A DNA stretch of 10,954 nt, taken from Conidiobolus incongruus B7586. Taxonomy: Eukaryota > Entomophthoromycota > Entomophthoromycetes > Entomophthorales > Conidiobolaceae. Made by a program: the position numbers and the translations under genes. The stretch's first letter is position 1. Each line of letters starts with the position of its first letter. A model generated the notes under the pieces. The model was not told where the DNA came from and did not search any database. It saw only the letters and a program-made list of their open reading frames with translations. This document shows positions 1 to 7,289 of this stretch, piece by piece. The stretch is from assembly GCA_000697335.1 (NCBI GenBank), contig JNEM01012484.1, positions 1 through 10,954 of the forward strand. Reading direction: 5' to 3'.

Positions 1-134
1 TCCTTGTTTGTTATTATCATTATTTTAGTATTATTTTTATTATTTTTTTTTCTATATTTATTATTTTTTATTATTATTTTTTCATTGCTCATTTTTTTTC
101 AAATAATTAAAAAAAAAATTAAAAAACCAGGTAT
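1..134. other. AT-rich low-complexity flank
   Basis: T-rich then A-rich low-complexity DNA lies immediately before the LTR. It can be read as a short open frame on the plus strand, but the peptide is only Phe/Leu/Ile runs from poly-T and continues into the LTR, so I do not treat it as a gene. It has no purine-rich tract typical of the inside edge of a retrotransposon, which agrees with the LTR being solitary. Confidence 0.6.
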
Positions 135-140
135 TGTCAC

Positions 141-154
141 GAGTCAGGTGACTC
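141..154. promoter_or_regulatory. GAGTCA-GG-TGACTC palindrome (bZIP-like) in LTR U3
   Basis: GAGTCA and TGACTC form a perfect inverted repeat around two G bases, close to the left edge of the LTR. TGACTC/GAGTCA is the core bound by AP-1/Gcn4-type bZIP factors, and LTR U3 regions commonly carry activator sites. The pattern is seen directly; binding by any factor is an inference. Confidence 0.4.
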
Positions 155-294
155 TCCTCCCACGTAATATGCTTACTTCAACTGAATATAAGGGTCATTC
201 CCCCCCTCATGTGACCAACCACTTCAACCCTATCCTTTAATCAGCTAATGATACAACCCTCCAGAAAACTCCAGAAACCTACTACTCTATGCAC

Positions 295-303
295 TATATA
301 TAG
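295..303 (+). promoter_or_regulatory. TATA box of the LTR
   Basis: TATATATAG lies in the middle of the LTR, about 72-85 bases before the AATAAA signal, which is the normal spacing between U3 promoter and the end of R. It would place transcription start around 325-335. Confidence 0.55.
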
Positions 304-374
304 AACCCAGAAACAGAGCTATACTAGAAGAGAAGGAGTTCGATCTGGGTCCTCCCAGCTATTTGGCTTAAACC

Positions 375-380
375 AATAAA
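375..380 (+). promoter_or_regulatory. AATAAA polyadenylation signal of the LTR
   Basis: A canonical AATAAA occurs downstream of the TATA box within the same GC-normal block and is followed by a C/T-rich tail. It marks the R/U5 part of the LTR. Confidence 0.5.
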
Positions 381-570
381 CCCCCTATCTCCCTAACCTT
401 TACCTGGAATTCCCTAGATCTCTCCCTTTTGCTTATACTATTCCGGACACGGCTTTCCCAAGACGTGTTAATATAATAAATTTTATGTTCATTTTAATTT
501 ACATTATTTTATAAACTTTGTATTTTTCACAATTTTAATGGATAGTTTGATTTAAGTTGTATTTCAAAGC

Positions 571-969
571 AGCAATGACCTTCAATAGGATGGGTAAAGT
601 ATGATTTTTTGGAAGGTGATTAGATATTAGACCACTGAAAAGGGCACTTTTAGGGATGGGGATATGCTTGAGTTAGGTTTAACTAAGAACTCTATTCGAA
701 TTAATTATCTCATACTTGTAACCTGTCAATGACTAATGTAAAATATGAGTAAAAAAGAGATATTATACCTTAATGGAGAGAGTAAATTAAGATATTCATT
801 CGAGTTATTCGAAAACTGTTTTTCTACCAATAAACTTTGAATGGATGTCTCGTTTGGCTTGTTAATTAAGGGTGAAATTTTTGTTGATCTTATGCTTTAC
901 GTGCTTTACTCATCGATTTCTCCAAACAGTGTGGAAGCCAAAGTCCTTAGGACAGAGGCAAAAAGTTAA
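571..969 (+). pseudogene. Possible relic coding frame, unrecognised
   Basis: This is an island of higher GC between AT-rich stretches. Read from 571, one plus-strand frame runs to a TAA at 967-969 with six internal stops. It includes a 31-codon stretch starting at an ATG (745-837, MSKKEILYLNGESK...) and a 42-codon stretch (841-966, containing GLLIKGEIFVDLML and SVEAKVLRTEAKS). Residue composition is protein-like, but I do not recognise a family and the open stretches are short enough to arise by chance at this base composition. There is no visible splice structure. It could equally be a non-coding fragment of an old transposon. Confidence 0.22.
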
Positions 970-1990
970 TCCCACTCGATATAATTGAATTTGACTAAAG
1001 TTTGTCACATATATTAGAAAATTTGATTGTTCCAAATACTTTATGAATAATATATCATTATAATTCTGAGTTTGATATAAATGAAATAAAATCTGAAATT
1101 TAATTTTTTATAATTTTATTATTAAATTGTATATTATTTTAAAATTAAAATTTTAAATGAAAAATTATAAAATTTAAAATTCTTATTAATTTTGAAGAAA
1201 TTTTAATATATCAGAATTTTTAAGTTTTCTTTTACTGAGTTATTATTATTATAATTTATTACCAAAAATGGTAAATGCTAGGTTATAAAATATTTACAAC
1301 AGTTTAAATTATATTGAATATTAAATTCAATAATGTAATCAGATAATATTTAATATTCAGGAATTATAATAATGAGATTTTATATAAATTAAAATTTAAT
1401 ACACTAAAGCAATATATACATTGTGACTATAAATACAATTAAAAATATAATAAAAGAAATTATAATGCATACTGTCATTTTATAATAAATGATCATACTA
1501 AATTGAATATTATTATATATGATTGGATGAAATTGATTAACAAAGTCACTATTAGATTATGATTTTGAATTTATTATTAAATTCTTTTATATATTGAACA
1601 CAAAAAGTATATTTGAAATCAAAAATAGAATTAAAACACAAAGTATATTTATAAATCTAATAAATTAATTATTTAATTTATTTGAAATATTGGTTAAGTT
1701 TTCCATATCTAAGTTGATAATATTATAAGTTTAAACTAATAAAATATAATAAATAAGATTTTATATTTGATATTATAGGGTAAACTGGAACTTTGAAAAA
1801 TTCACATCAAAACTTGAAATAAATGTTACTTCAATGTATTTTTAATTGAATCATATTCTTATTTTTCATTATTTCAATAACAAGTAGTTTTATTGTATAG
1901 GATAGACTTAAAGTTTAGTTACGTTCTTGTTATATATGAATTGAAAATCGTAATATGTATCCGGAATGACTCTAGAAGATCTACGCCATT
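970..1990. other. AT-rich spacer, no gene seen
   Basis: About 1 kb of AT-rich DNA with frequent stops in all frames. I see no RNA gene, no long repeat and no coding-like stretch in it. Confidence 0.55.
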
Positions 1991-2036
1991 TGTTTTTCCA
2001 GCAATCTTTTAAAAACTAGCTACAGAAGAGGGAAGA

Positions 2037-2305
2037 ATGTTCGATAAGACCTCGCGCGATAGCAGTAGCTACTGCGTGATCATAAGGTTGAGTAGGACAT
2101 AAAACAGGAAGATTCATATGAAGCACAATAAATTGTTTATTAATGTCAAACGAAAAAATGCTTATTGTGGGAAAAGAGAACAAATACATTGACGGTCTTA
2201 CCCCCTGGAAGAAATAGGATTTATGAGCTTAAACGGGGAATAGTCAGTGGTAAAGAAGAGGTTACCACAAAATTAGTGGAAATTAATGAGGTTCACCAAA
2301 TTAGT
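2037..2305 (+). pseudogene. Possible relic coding island, unrecognised
   Basis: GC rises sharply here, including CGCGCG at 2053-2058, unusual for this window. Two overlapping plus-strand frames look protein-like. One starts at an ATG (2037-2039) and gives 21 codons (MFDKTSRDSSSYCVIIRL...), with further blocks beyond a TAA. The other is open for 54 codons (2144-2305) and contains LPPGRNRIYELKRG and KEEVTTKLVEINEVHQIS, rich in charged residues. They are in different frames, so if both derive from one gene there has been a frame change. I do not recognise a family. It lies just beyond the 3' end of the minus-strand relic at 2392-4305 and could be part of a separate decayed gene. Confidence 0.28.
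2062..2075. repeat. 14-bp perfect palindrome
   Basis: GCAGTAGCTACTGC is its own reverse complement. It sits in the GC-richer island and does not extend on either side. It is short and may be chance, or a protein-binding site. Confidence 0.4.
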
Positions 2306-2391
2306 TGAAATTGGCTTAATGTGAATAAAGTAAATATCTCACACTCATCATGACTAAATACTTTTGAATTGAAGATAGAAAAATGTGTTTA

Positions 2392-2854
2392 TTAAGTGAT
2401 AGGTTTAACCAGTTCATGAAATGAGTTTCCTCCAATATGACTTCCTGAATCAGTGTGGTAATTGGAGTTTCCTGAGTGATGGACAAGATTATCCCCCATC
2501 ATTAACATAGAAATAAAATTTAAATTGATTACCTCATGCTCTAATCGATCCTTTTTAGCATTTGATTTGAAGAGTTTTGATTTAATAGTATTTAATTGTA
2601 TATTATCAAGCATGCTTTGCTTATGTGCAATCTATTCTTTCAAACTCTTCTGTTGTTCATACCAATTATCTATATGAATAATTTTCAAATAATTTGATTT
2701 ATCCTTTCTAATAGATTGTAATTTATTTTGAATTTGTATCAATTGCAGAACAGTTATATCTAGTCCTAAAATCAATTGGGATAAAAGATGTTAAATATTG
2801 TTATATTGATCTGAACTCAATTTAAGCTGGTTCTTTAATTTGGCTACATAATAC
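2392..2854 (-). pseudogene. 3'-terminal exon of the coiled-coil gene relic
   Basis: This is the best-preserved exon. A TTAAATAG acceptor precedes it, then one frame runs 154 codons to a TAA, interrupted only at 2793-2791 (TAA) and 2634-2632 (TAG). It reads YYVAKLKNQLKLSSDQYNN, then NKLQSIRKDKSNYLK, WYEQQKSLKE, AHKQSMLDNIQ, and a Gly/Ser/His-rich tail (HHSGNSNYHTDSGSHIGGN). The first two-thirds has the Leu/Ile/Lys/Gln spacing of a coiled coil; the tail looks unstructured. The open part from the ATG at 2613 is only a piece of this exon, not a separate small gene. Confidence 0.55.
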
Positions 2855-3239
2855 CTATTTAATTAATTAATTAAAAATAAATATCATAATATAAAATTAT
2901 TATTATGTAAAAATTATTTTTGAATTTTCAAATTATAATTTTCAATCATATTTTGGTATTGGCGATACGAGTTGAGTATATGAGAGAGTTTTTTCAGGTT
3001 GTAATCACTATTAGGATCATTAAAAAAGCCATTTATTTCCTGGTTGCTATATAATGAAATGTATTAAATAATTATTATAGATATCTATTTATCTTCTGAT
3101 GGTTCGATTGATTTTGACATTTCTGAATTTCGTTAGAAATAACTGATTAAATTCCAATTCTTTGAATTCCAGTATATCCTAATTTTTCAAAAGAAGCTAG
3201 AATTAAGTTATACCGGTCTTTAAGCAAAGTTTCCACATT

Positions 3240-3284
3240 CTATATAGATTTAAATATATATTAATAATCAATGTATTTATATAC
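3240..3284 (-). other. 45-nt intron of the coiled-coil gene relic
   Basis: On the minus strand the intron starts GTATATAAAT and ends CTATATAG, with a TATTAAT branch-like sequence inside. It is phase 0: the upstream block ends TFEVDSK and the downstream block begins NVETLLKDR. Removal joins two protein-like stretches without changing frame, which supports the call. Confidence 0.5.
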
Positions 3285-3698
3285 CTTTGAATCAACTTCA
3301 AATGTTTATTTTTCATTTAAATTCCAGCTCTTTTTTAAGATGAATTTTCAGAGATTCAATGTCTAACATTTAACGATTTAACCTGTTCGTAAACTTTTTA
3401 GTATTGTTTACACTTTTATAAATTAATCTGTGTTTGCGATTCCGTTTCAATTAAGTTTTATTTAATGAAGATAACAATATTCATTATATCTACCACATGG
3501 AATCTCACATTCCTGATCAGTTTTTCAATTAAATTATACACTCGTTTATTTTGACTATTAAATGATTTATATCAGCTTTTTAAGCATTGTATTCATTGTT
3601 TGATTCTTGTAAATTTACAATTTTAAGTCAAAATCTTAATCTGTGTATCAATTTTATTAATCTTTTGATGAATTTTATGATTTGAAGTGGGTATTGCA

Positions 3699-3765
3699 CT
3701 AAAATTACCATCATCAAATTCAAGAGTTAGTATTTTTACTCTTAATTTTGATCATATATATATAC
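3699..3765 (-). other. 67-nt intron candidate with TACTAAC branch site
   Basis: On the minus strand it runs from GTATATATAT to GGTAATTTTAG and contains a perfect TACTAAC (3732-3726), the optimal fungal branch-point sequence. The upstream exon (ending VNSSQT) is clean to the donor. The downstream block reads best one base out of phase (AIPTSNHKIHQKINKIDTQ), so either an indel follows the acceptor or the boundary differs. Confidence 0.4.
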
Positions 3766-3973
3766 AGTTTGTGAAGAATTGACTGTACATAATAAATGAT
3801 CCAACTTTGTGTTATAATTCCAAATCTTTTTTGGTTTATTTTCAAAGTTTTCTTGAGTTTTGATGATTTGAAAAATAATTAATATTTAATGAAACTATTT
3901 CTCAATATCCTTACTGAGTTGACTGAAAGATATCATTTAGTATTTTACTAACCTATTAATTTCAGGAAAAATC

Positions 3974-4022
3974 CTAAATATATGTTAAAAATTATATCAT
4001 TATAATATTGAATTAAAACTAC
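3974..4022 (-). other. 49-nt intron of the coiled-coil gene relic
   Basis: On the minus strand it starts GTAGTTTTAA and ends ATATTTAG. It splits a codon after its second base (TG|G), so splicing gives ...QKDSEW then IFPEINR in one continuous frame. Length, AT content and phase agree with the other introns of this gene. Confidence 0.5.
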
Positions 4023-4205
4023 CATTCTGAATCTTTTTGAGTAGAAAAACTAATATTGAAAATAATTGCAATAGTAGTACACGGTTTTAATGGACATGCT
4101 TCATCAATACAGCATGGTTTTTTAATAGGCTTTTCAATCTATAGTTATATTTTTATATTGACATTTATGATATAAATTGAAATTATTTTCCTTATATTTA
4201 TCCAA

Positions 4206-4228
4206 ATATATATATATATATATATATA
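4206..4228. repeat. (AT)n microsatellite
   Basis: An uninterrupted AT-dinucleotide run, followed after one C by another short run. It lies in what would be the first intron of the minus-strand relic. Confidence 0.85.
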
Positions 4229-4305
4229 CATATATGATCATAATGATTTTAATTTGTGAAATTGCTCATGTCCAAGTTTGAGACGGCTTTACAGCTCTGA
4301 GACAT

Positions 4306-5662
4306 ATCATATGGTCTGAATCAATATTTTGGAATTTTAAATTCAACATTCACATTATAATTGTTAATTAACTTAAATGGAATATAATTAATATATAATA
4401 ATATATAATATAGTAATATATATATCAACATCATAAATAAATCCTTGTTTTGTATTTGGTTGAGATTTTCCAATAGTAACAGATTTTAAACATTCAATAA
4501 TAGTCTAGTCTAATCAATATATAAAATGTGTATATTATATAGTGTTGTGTTGTATAATAAGTTTTATAAATAAAGATCATTGTTAAAAAAGCACTCAAAA
4601 TACAATTTAGTAAATCGTTTATTAATCCTGCACTTTAGCATATCTGGACTGTATGTCTTAATACTTATTGTTGAGATATCGTAGCAGAATATCAAGTAAA
4701 AATCTCTCTCTCCTTGTCACTTCTGGGTTTAAATAATTCATTGAGTGAGTGACATAGGATTTGGTTTAATTCTAATAAAAGTATTTACAGAAGATCATTC
4801 CATTATGAACTAACATAACCACTAAAAATGAGAAGTAATATAAACAATTATCCAATTGAGACAGAGGAGTACCTTTGAAAAACAACAATAGCTTAAATAA
4901 TAATTATTGATTATAATAATATTGACTCAAATATAATCAAATTAAAATGAATCAAGAAAATAGTAACTGATATATTATAAAATATAGTTCAATTTTAATT
5001 AATTAAAACTATTCTATTGAGCATTTAATATGATGTTAAAATATAAATTTCTTCACTCTTTTGTTTACTACAATATGATATTCATCAATTACTAAATATT
5101 CGAAGCTTTAAGTTACAATTAAATTTAATTCATTATGATTTTGATGAAAAATAAAATTTAATTCTTATATGAATATTTTTCAAAATTCAGTTAGTAAATT
5201 GATTTTCTAATATTATACAAACTATTATTGACATTAGATTTTATTATTTATGAACATTATTGATAATATTAATGCTAGTGTCGAGGTGTAAACTCACCTA
5301 GGGTAAGGAATCCAGTAAAACCCAATAAAATACTAAGCATATAACCAAAAATCTAAGTAAAATATTAAAGAATGCATAAAAAGAATAGGTGAGAGCGTAC
5401 ATTTGAAAAGCTCAAGTGGTTCAAATATTTGAAAATCCTTAAACGGTGGCTCAAAATGTGAAATTTCTAGAATATCACTAGTTCTTAGGACAGTGAGTTA
5501 AATTACCTCCTTCATTTAATAAGACTGCTTTTTTCATTAACCAAAATGAATTGCGTAACTGTACTAATAATAAATTGTACTTATTAATATCTTATTAGTC
5601 ACTCTACGTCATTCCAATAAGTTATTTTTAGAATAGTGAAATTAACTAAGGGGTTAGGTAAT
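4306..5662. other. AT-rich intergenic region, no gene seen
   Basis: About 1.35 kb between the 5' end of the minus-strand relic and the TATA-like box of the plus-strand relic, so it could have held promoters for two divergent genes. I find no long open frame, tRNA-like cloverleaf or long repeat. GC rises a little around 5280-5560, with a trivial 5-bp stem at 5284-5299. Confidence 0.5.
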
Positions 5663-5671
5663 TATAAAAAG
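5663..5671 (+). promoter_or_regulatory. TATA-like box upstream of plus-strand relic
   Basis: TATAAAAAG lies 47 bases before the ATG at 5710, so transcription could start about 5690-5700 with a very short leader. In such AT-rich DNA TATA-like strings are common; the support here is only its position before the start of a protein-like exon that ends in a good splice donor. Confidence 0.3.
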
Positions 5672-5709
5672 GGCAATCATGAATGTAAAGCGTTATTACT
5701 TCTCATTTT

Positions 5710-5804
5710 ATGAATTTCCATTCGTACTTTACAATTGCCGATACAAACTGTGACGATGCATCCATTGGTAGACCAAGACTAAATTATCTCGTATATCTTA
5801 ACAG
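5710..5804 (+). pseudogene. First exon candidate of plus-strand relic gene
   Basis: From ATG 5710-5712 the frame is open without a stop to a GTAAGA donor at 5805. It encodes about 32 residues (MNFHSYFTIADTNCDDASIG, RPRLNYLVYLN) and ends in phase 2. An earlier ATG at 5679 gives a different 24-codon frame, which is less likely because it stops well before the donor. The exon is short and matches no family I know. Its position just before a canonical donor and more coding-like exons makes a real, now orphaned, first exon plausible. Confidence 0.35.
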
Positions 5805-5954
5805 GTAAGATACAATTCTATGATATCATAGTTATTTTATCATCGTTTTTATTGGTGTCGAATATTTCAATTTTTAATCCGCAACATTATTTACTTGTTG
5901 TTATTTGCGAATTTCACATATTGTAATTTGCTATATAAACTTTTTGTTTTATAG
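5805..5954 (+). other. Intron candidate, 150 nt
   Basis: It starts GTAAGA, the best donor in the window, and ends TTTTGTTTTATAG, a pyrimidine-rich acceptor. The interior is AT-rich with stops in all frames. The downstream block reads best in a frame that does not match the phase of the donor, so the gene copy is damaged or the acceptor differs. Confidence 0.35.
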
Positions 5955-6056
5955 TATTCAAGTCTGTTTAGATCTTTGATTAACTTCATAATTTAGATAA
6001 AATCAAGAGATATGCATTTGTAACTACAATTGAAATAACTCTATCGACCATCTGAG
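5955..6056 (+). pseudogene. Relic exon of plus-strand gene
   Basis: Read from 5955 the segment gives YSSLFRSLINFII, a TAG at 5994-5996, IKSRDMHL, TAA, LQLK, TAA, LYRPSE, and ends at a GTAGAA donor at 6057. The three stops are all TAA/TAG where Gln would suit, the same pattern as in the other relics. No family is recognised. Confidence 0.28.
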
Positions 6057-6143
6057 GTAGAATTGAACTAAATTTTATTACACTTTTTCTGCGGATTACA
6101 TTCTTTTTTGTTTATCACAATATTAATATATTTTTCTTTTTAG
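6057..6143 (+). other. Intron candidate, 87 nt
   Basis: It runs from GTAGAATTG to TTTTTCTTTTTAG, which is a strong polypyrimidine acceptor, with TATTAATA upstream as a possible branch site. It separates the relic exon at 5955-6056 from the long coding-like block that begins at 6144. Confidence 0.4.
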
Positions 6144-6164
6144 AAAATTTTATCAATATACATC

Positions 6165-6665
6165 CTTTGAGCGTATAATCTTTGTCACTGTTATTCGCAA
6201 CTCTTCGTTCATGGAAATAACTAATTCAGTTACTTTGTTGAGAATGATTTGAAGTATGACTTGGGCTCCTGGTCTTTAAAGCTTACTGATATCTTCTGGG
6301 TTACCAATTTCGACTCCTATCACATAACCTCTTTTCTGAGATTATTGTGATGAGCATTCTTTAAGGGATTTGTTAGATTTATTCCTGTCCAGGTTCCAAA
6401 AGACATAAATATGATCTCTTTGAGATTGTATGCTTTATCAATGTTATTCACAATCCATAGCCCATTTGCGACAATTGATTATATCAATTGGTTTGGAGTG
6501 ATTTTGAAGGATGAATCACTTGGGCTCGAAAGATTAAATTGGTGTTGTGAACACAAATGGAGTTAAAGTGTACTGATGGAATCTGGGGTATCTGAAATCT
6601 GGAACCTGGAAATTAGAATTTGGCATCTGGAATCCTGGAGCCTTGGCGCTTGTTCTATCTACTTC
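6165..6665 (+). repeat. Degenerate tandem duplication, unit about 253 bp
   Basis: The sequence from 6165 resembles that from 6418. Both begin CTTTGAG; then CTTTGTCACTGTTATTCGCAA aligns with CTTTATCAATGTTATTCACAA (18 of 21). Later TGATTTGAAGTATGACTTGGGCTC aligns with TGATTTTGAAGGATGAATCACTTGGGCTC, allowing small gaps, and TTAAAGCTTACTGAT with TTAAAGTGTACTGAT. The unit equals about 84 codons, and matching frames give (N/H)S(S/P)F followed by ...LKYDLG versus ...LKDESLG, so it was probably a repeated protein domain. Similarity fades towards the end of the second copy. Confidence 0.5.
6581..6638 (+). repeat. Short imperfect CTGG-containing repeat
   Basis: ATCTGG or near forms (ACCTGG, ATCCTGG) recur at 6581, 6597, 6604, 6625 and 6632, mostly as (G)AATCTGG. 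This minisatellite-like stretch lies inside the second copy of the larger duplication and also produces the open minus-strand frame there. Confidence 0.5.
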
Positions 6666-6725
6666 TACCCTAATAAAATACTTCAAAGAATCCACATTCA
6701 CATTTTTATCTGTTTTATACTGTAA

Positions 6726-7140
6726 TATTTTTATGAAATTAATAATAATTATCAAGTCAAAATTATTTAAATAGATTCTAAATTATTCAATGTATTCATT
6801 CAAATATCAATTCATTTTAATTGAAGAATTTTATTATACCATCATTTTATTGGAATATTAGTATTATTTTCAGTAATTTCAAAAATTATCAAATTTGAAT
6901 ATTTTAGTAATTAATATTTAATAGCATATATATTATCATAATATTCCATGAATTGAAAATTATTAATTAAAAATAAATTAATATATATATATTTTCAAAT
7001 ATTATTATAAATTGGTAAATGAAATAACAAAAATGATCCAGTTAGTGAAATTGTTATTATGGGATATTATAAAAAATTTATAATGATATAGTATTAATAT
7101 TAGTTAATGATAAGTTAGTCATTGGTTAGTGCTTTCTTTA
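6726..7140. other. AT-rich gap, no gene seen
   Basis: About 415 bases of strongly AT-rich DNA with stops in every frame separate two coding-like parts of the plus-strand relic. It could be a long intron, an insertion, or a boundary between two unrelated relics. I see no terminal repeats or coding remnant in it. Confidence 0.5.
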
Positions 7141-7171
7141 TTAAGTCATTCTAGTCTCTGTTTCAAATCGA

Positions 7172-7249
7172 ATGAACTCTTACCACTCAATTGTTGAAAT
7201 ATCCTTTGTAAATAATAATCAATGTCTTGTTAACGTTGGAAAATGTCTG
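7172..7249 (+). pseudogene. Short exon-like block
   Basis: An ATG at 7172 opens 26 codons (MNSYHSIVEISFVNNNQCLV, NVGKCL) before a TGA. Just downstream a TACTAAT (7272-7278) and TTCTAG (7285-7287) resemble the 3' end of an intron, so this may be a start exon spliced to the frame at 7290. The implied intron would be very short unless the donor lies inside the block. Confidence 0.22.
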
Positions 7250-7289
7250 TGACTTGTTGTGTGAGATCTAATACTAATTACTTCTAGAA

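Larger units (their letters stand above)
135..470 (+). mobile_element. Solitary LTR of an LTR retrotransposon (fossil)
   Basis: This 336-bp block has much higher GC than its flanks and the order of signals expected of a retrotransposon LTR: it begins TGTCACG, has a TATA box at 295-303, and an AATAAA signal at 375-380, giving a U3-R-U5 layout in plus orientation. The right edge near GACGTGTTA is estimated. No primer-binding site follows it, no polypurine tract precedes it, and no gag-pol remains nearby, so it is most simply a solo LTR left by recombination between the two ends. The TGTCACG start and the length suit a Ty3/gypsy-like element, but without internal sequence the superfamily is an inference. 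Its normal GC content suggests that it is younger than the surrounding AT-rich DNA, or escaped the process that made it AT-rich. I could not find a convincing target-site duplication. Confidence 0.7.
2392..4305 (-). pseudogene. Decayed spliced gene for a coiled-coil-rich protein
   Basis: I do not recognise the family. Reading from the minus strand, an ATG at 4305-4303 opens MSQSCKAVSNLDMSNFTN. An exon at 4138-4023 (CCIDEACPLKPC, cysteine-rich) joins through a 49-nt intron, in phase, to 3973-3766 (SQLSKDIEK, ENFENKPKKIWNYN). Blocks in several frames follow over 3698-3285 (NKIDTQIKI, RLIYKSVNNTKKF, DIESLKIHLKKELEF). A 45-nt phase-0 intron leads to 3239 onward (VETLLKDRYNLILASFEKLG). Later blocks are 3046-2917 (NQEINGFFNDPNSDYNLKKL) and a last exon 2854-2392 ending LVKPIT and TAA. 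The product, perhaps 450-500 residues, is rich in Lys, Gln, Asn, Leu and Ile and looks coiled-coil in its second half. About eleven in-frame stops are TAA or TAG where Gln would fit, such as TAG at 2634-2632 and TAA at 2793-2791. At least four frame changes are needed, and two expected donors lack GT. These point to a dead gene copy. If TAA/TAG were Gln, the frame would run on to a TGA at 2295-2293. Confidence 0.55.
6144..6722 (+). pseudogene. Relic exon with internally duplicated domain, unrecognised
   Basis: This is one of the clearest coding signals in the window. After a TTTTTAG acceptor, one frame reads FYQYTSFERIIFVTVIRNSS. From about 6225 a second frame continues to a TAA at 6723-6725 with only three stops in 166 codons (TGA TGA at 6348-6353 and TAA at 6564-6566). 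Its open runs are 41, 70 and 52 codons. Blocks include FSYFVENDLKYDLGSWSLKL, TDIFWVTNFDSYHITSFLRL, RFIPVQVPKDINMISLRLYA and VILKDESLGLERLNWC. A frame change near 6220 is needed to join the first block to the rest. The DNA contains an old tandem duplication of about 253 bp, listed separately. Minus-strand open frames over the same stretch look weaker in codon pattern and I take them as shadows. I do not recognise the family. It probably belongs to the same gene as 5710-6056 and perhaps 7290-8330. Confidence 0.45.

Noticed and set aside
4-240. 78-codon plus-strand open frame at the window start
   Set aside because: The first half is Phe/Leu/Ile from poly-T, and the second half is LTR sequence read through. 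It has no protein-like composition.
330-370. tRNA-like TTCGATCTGGG string
   Set aside because: Resembles a T-arm, but no acceptor stem, D-arm or anticodon arm can be placed, and it lies within the LTR.
3931-3960. 30-nt intron (GTTAGTAAAATACTAA...TTTCAG) in the minus-strand relic
   Set aside because: It has a TACTAA and a CAG acceptor, but the frame is continuous with or without it and the length is below that of the other introns, so I left it as exon.
5284-5299. AGGTG-TAAACT-CACCT hairpin
   Set aside because: Only a 5-bp stem with a 6-base loop; too short to support a terminator or RNA gene.
6534-6755. 73-codon minus-strand open frame (contains PGFQMPNSNFQVPDFRYP)
   Set aside because: It is antisense to the better plus-strand relic, and the repeated motif comes from the short CTGG repeat at 6581-6638. 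Minus-strand blocks downstream (for example ELVISMNEELRITVTK) are in the same shadow.
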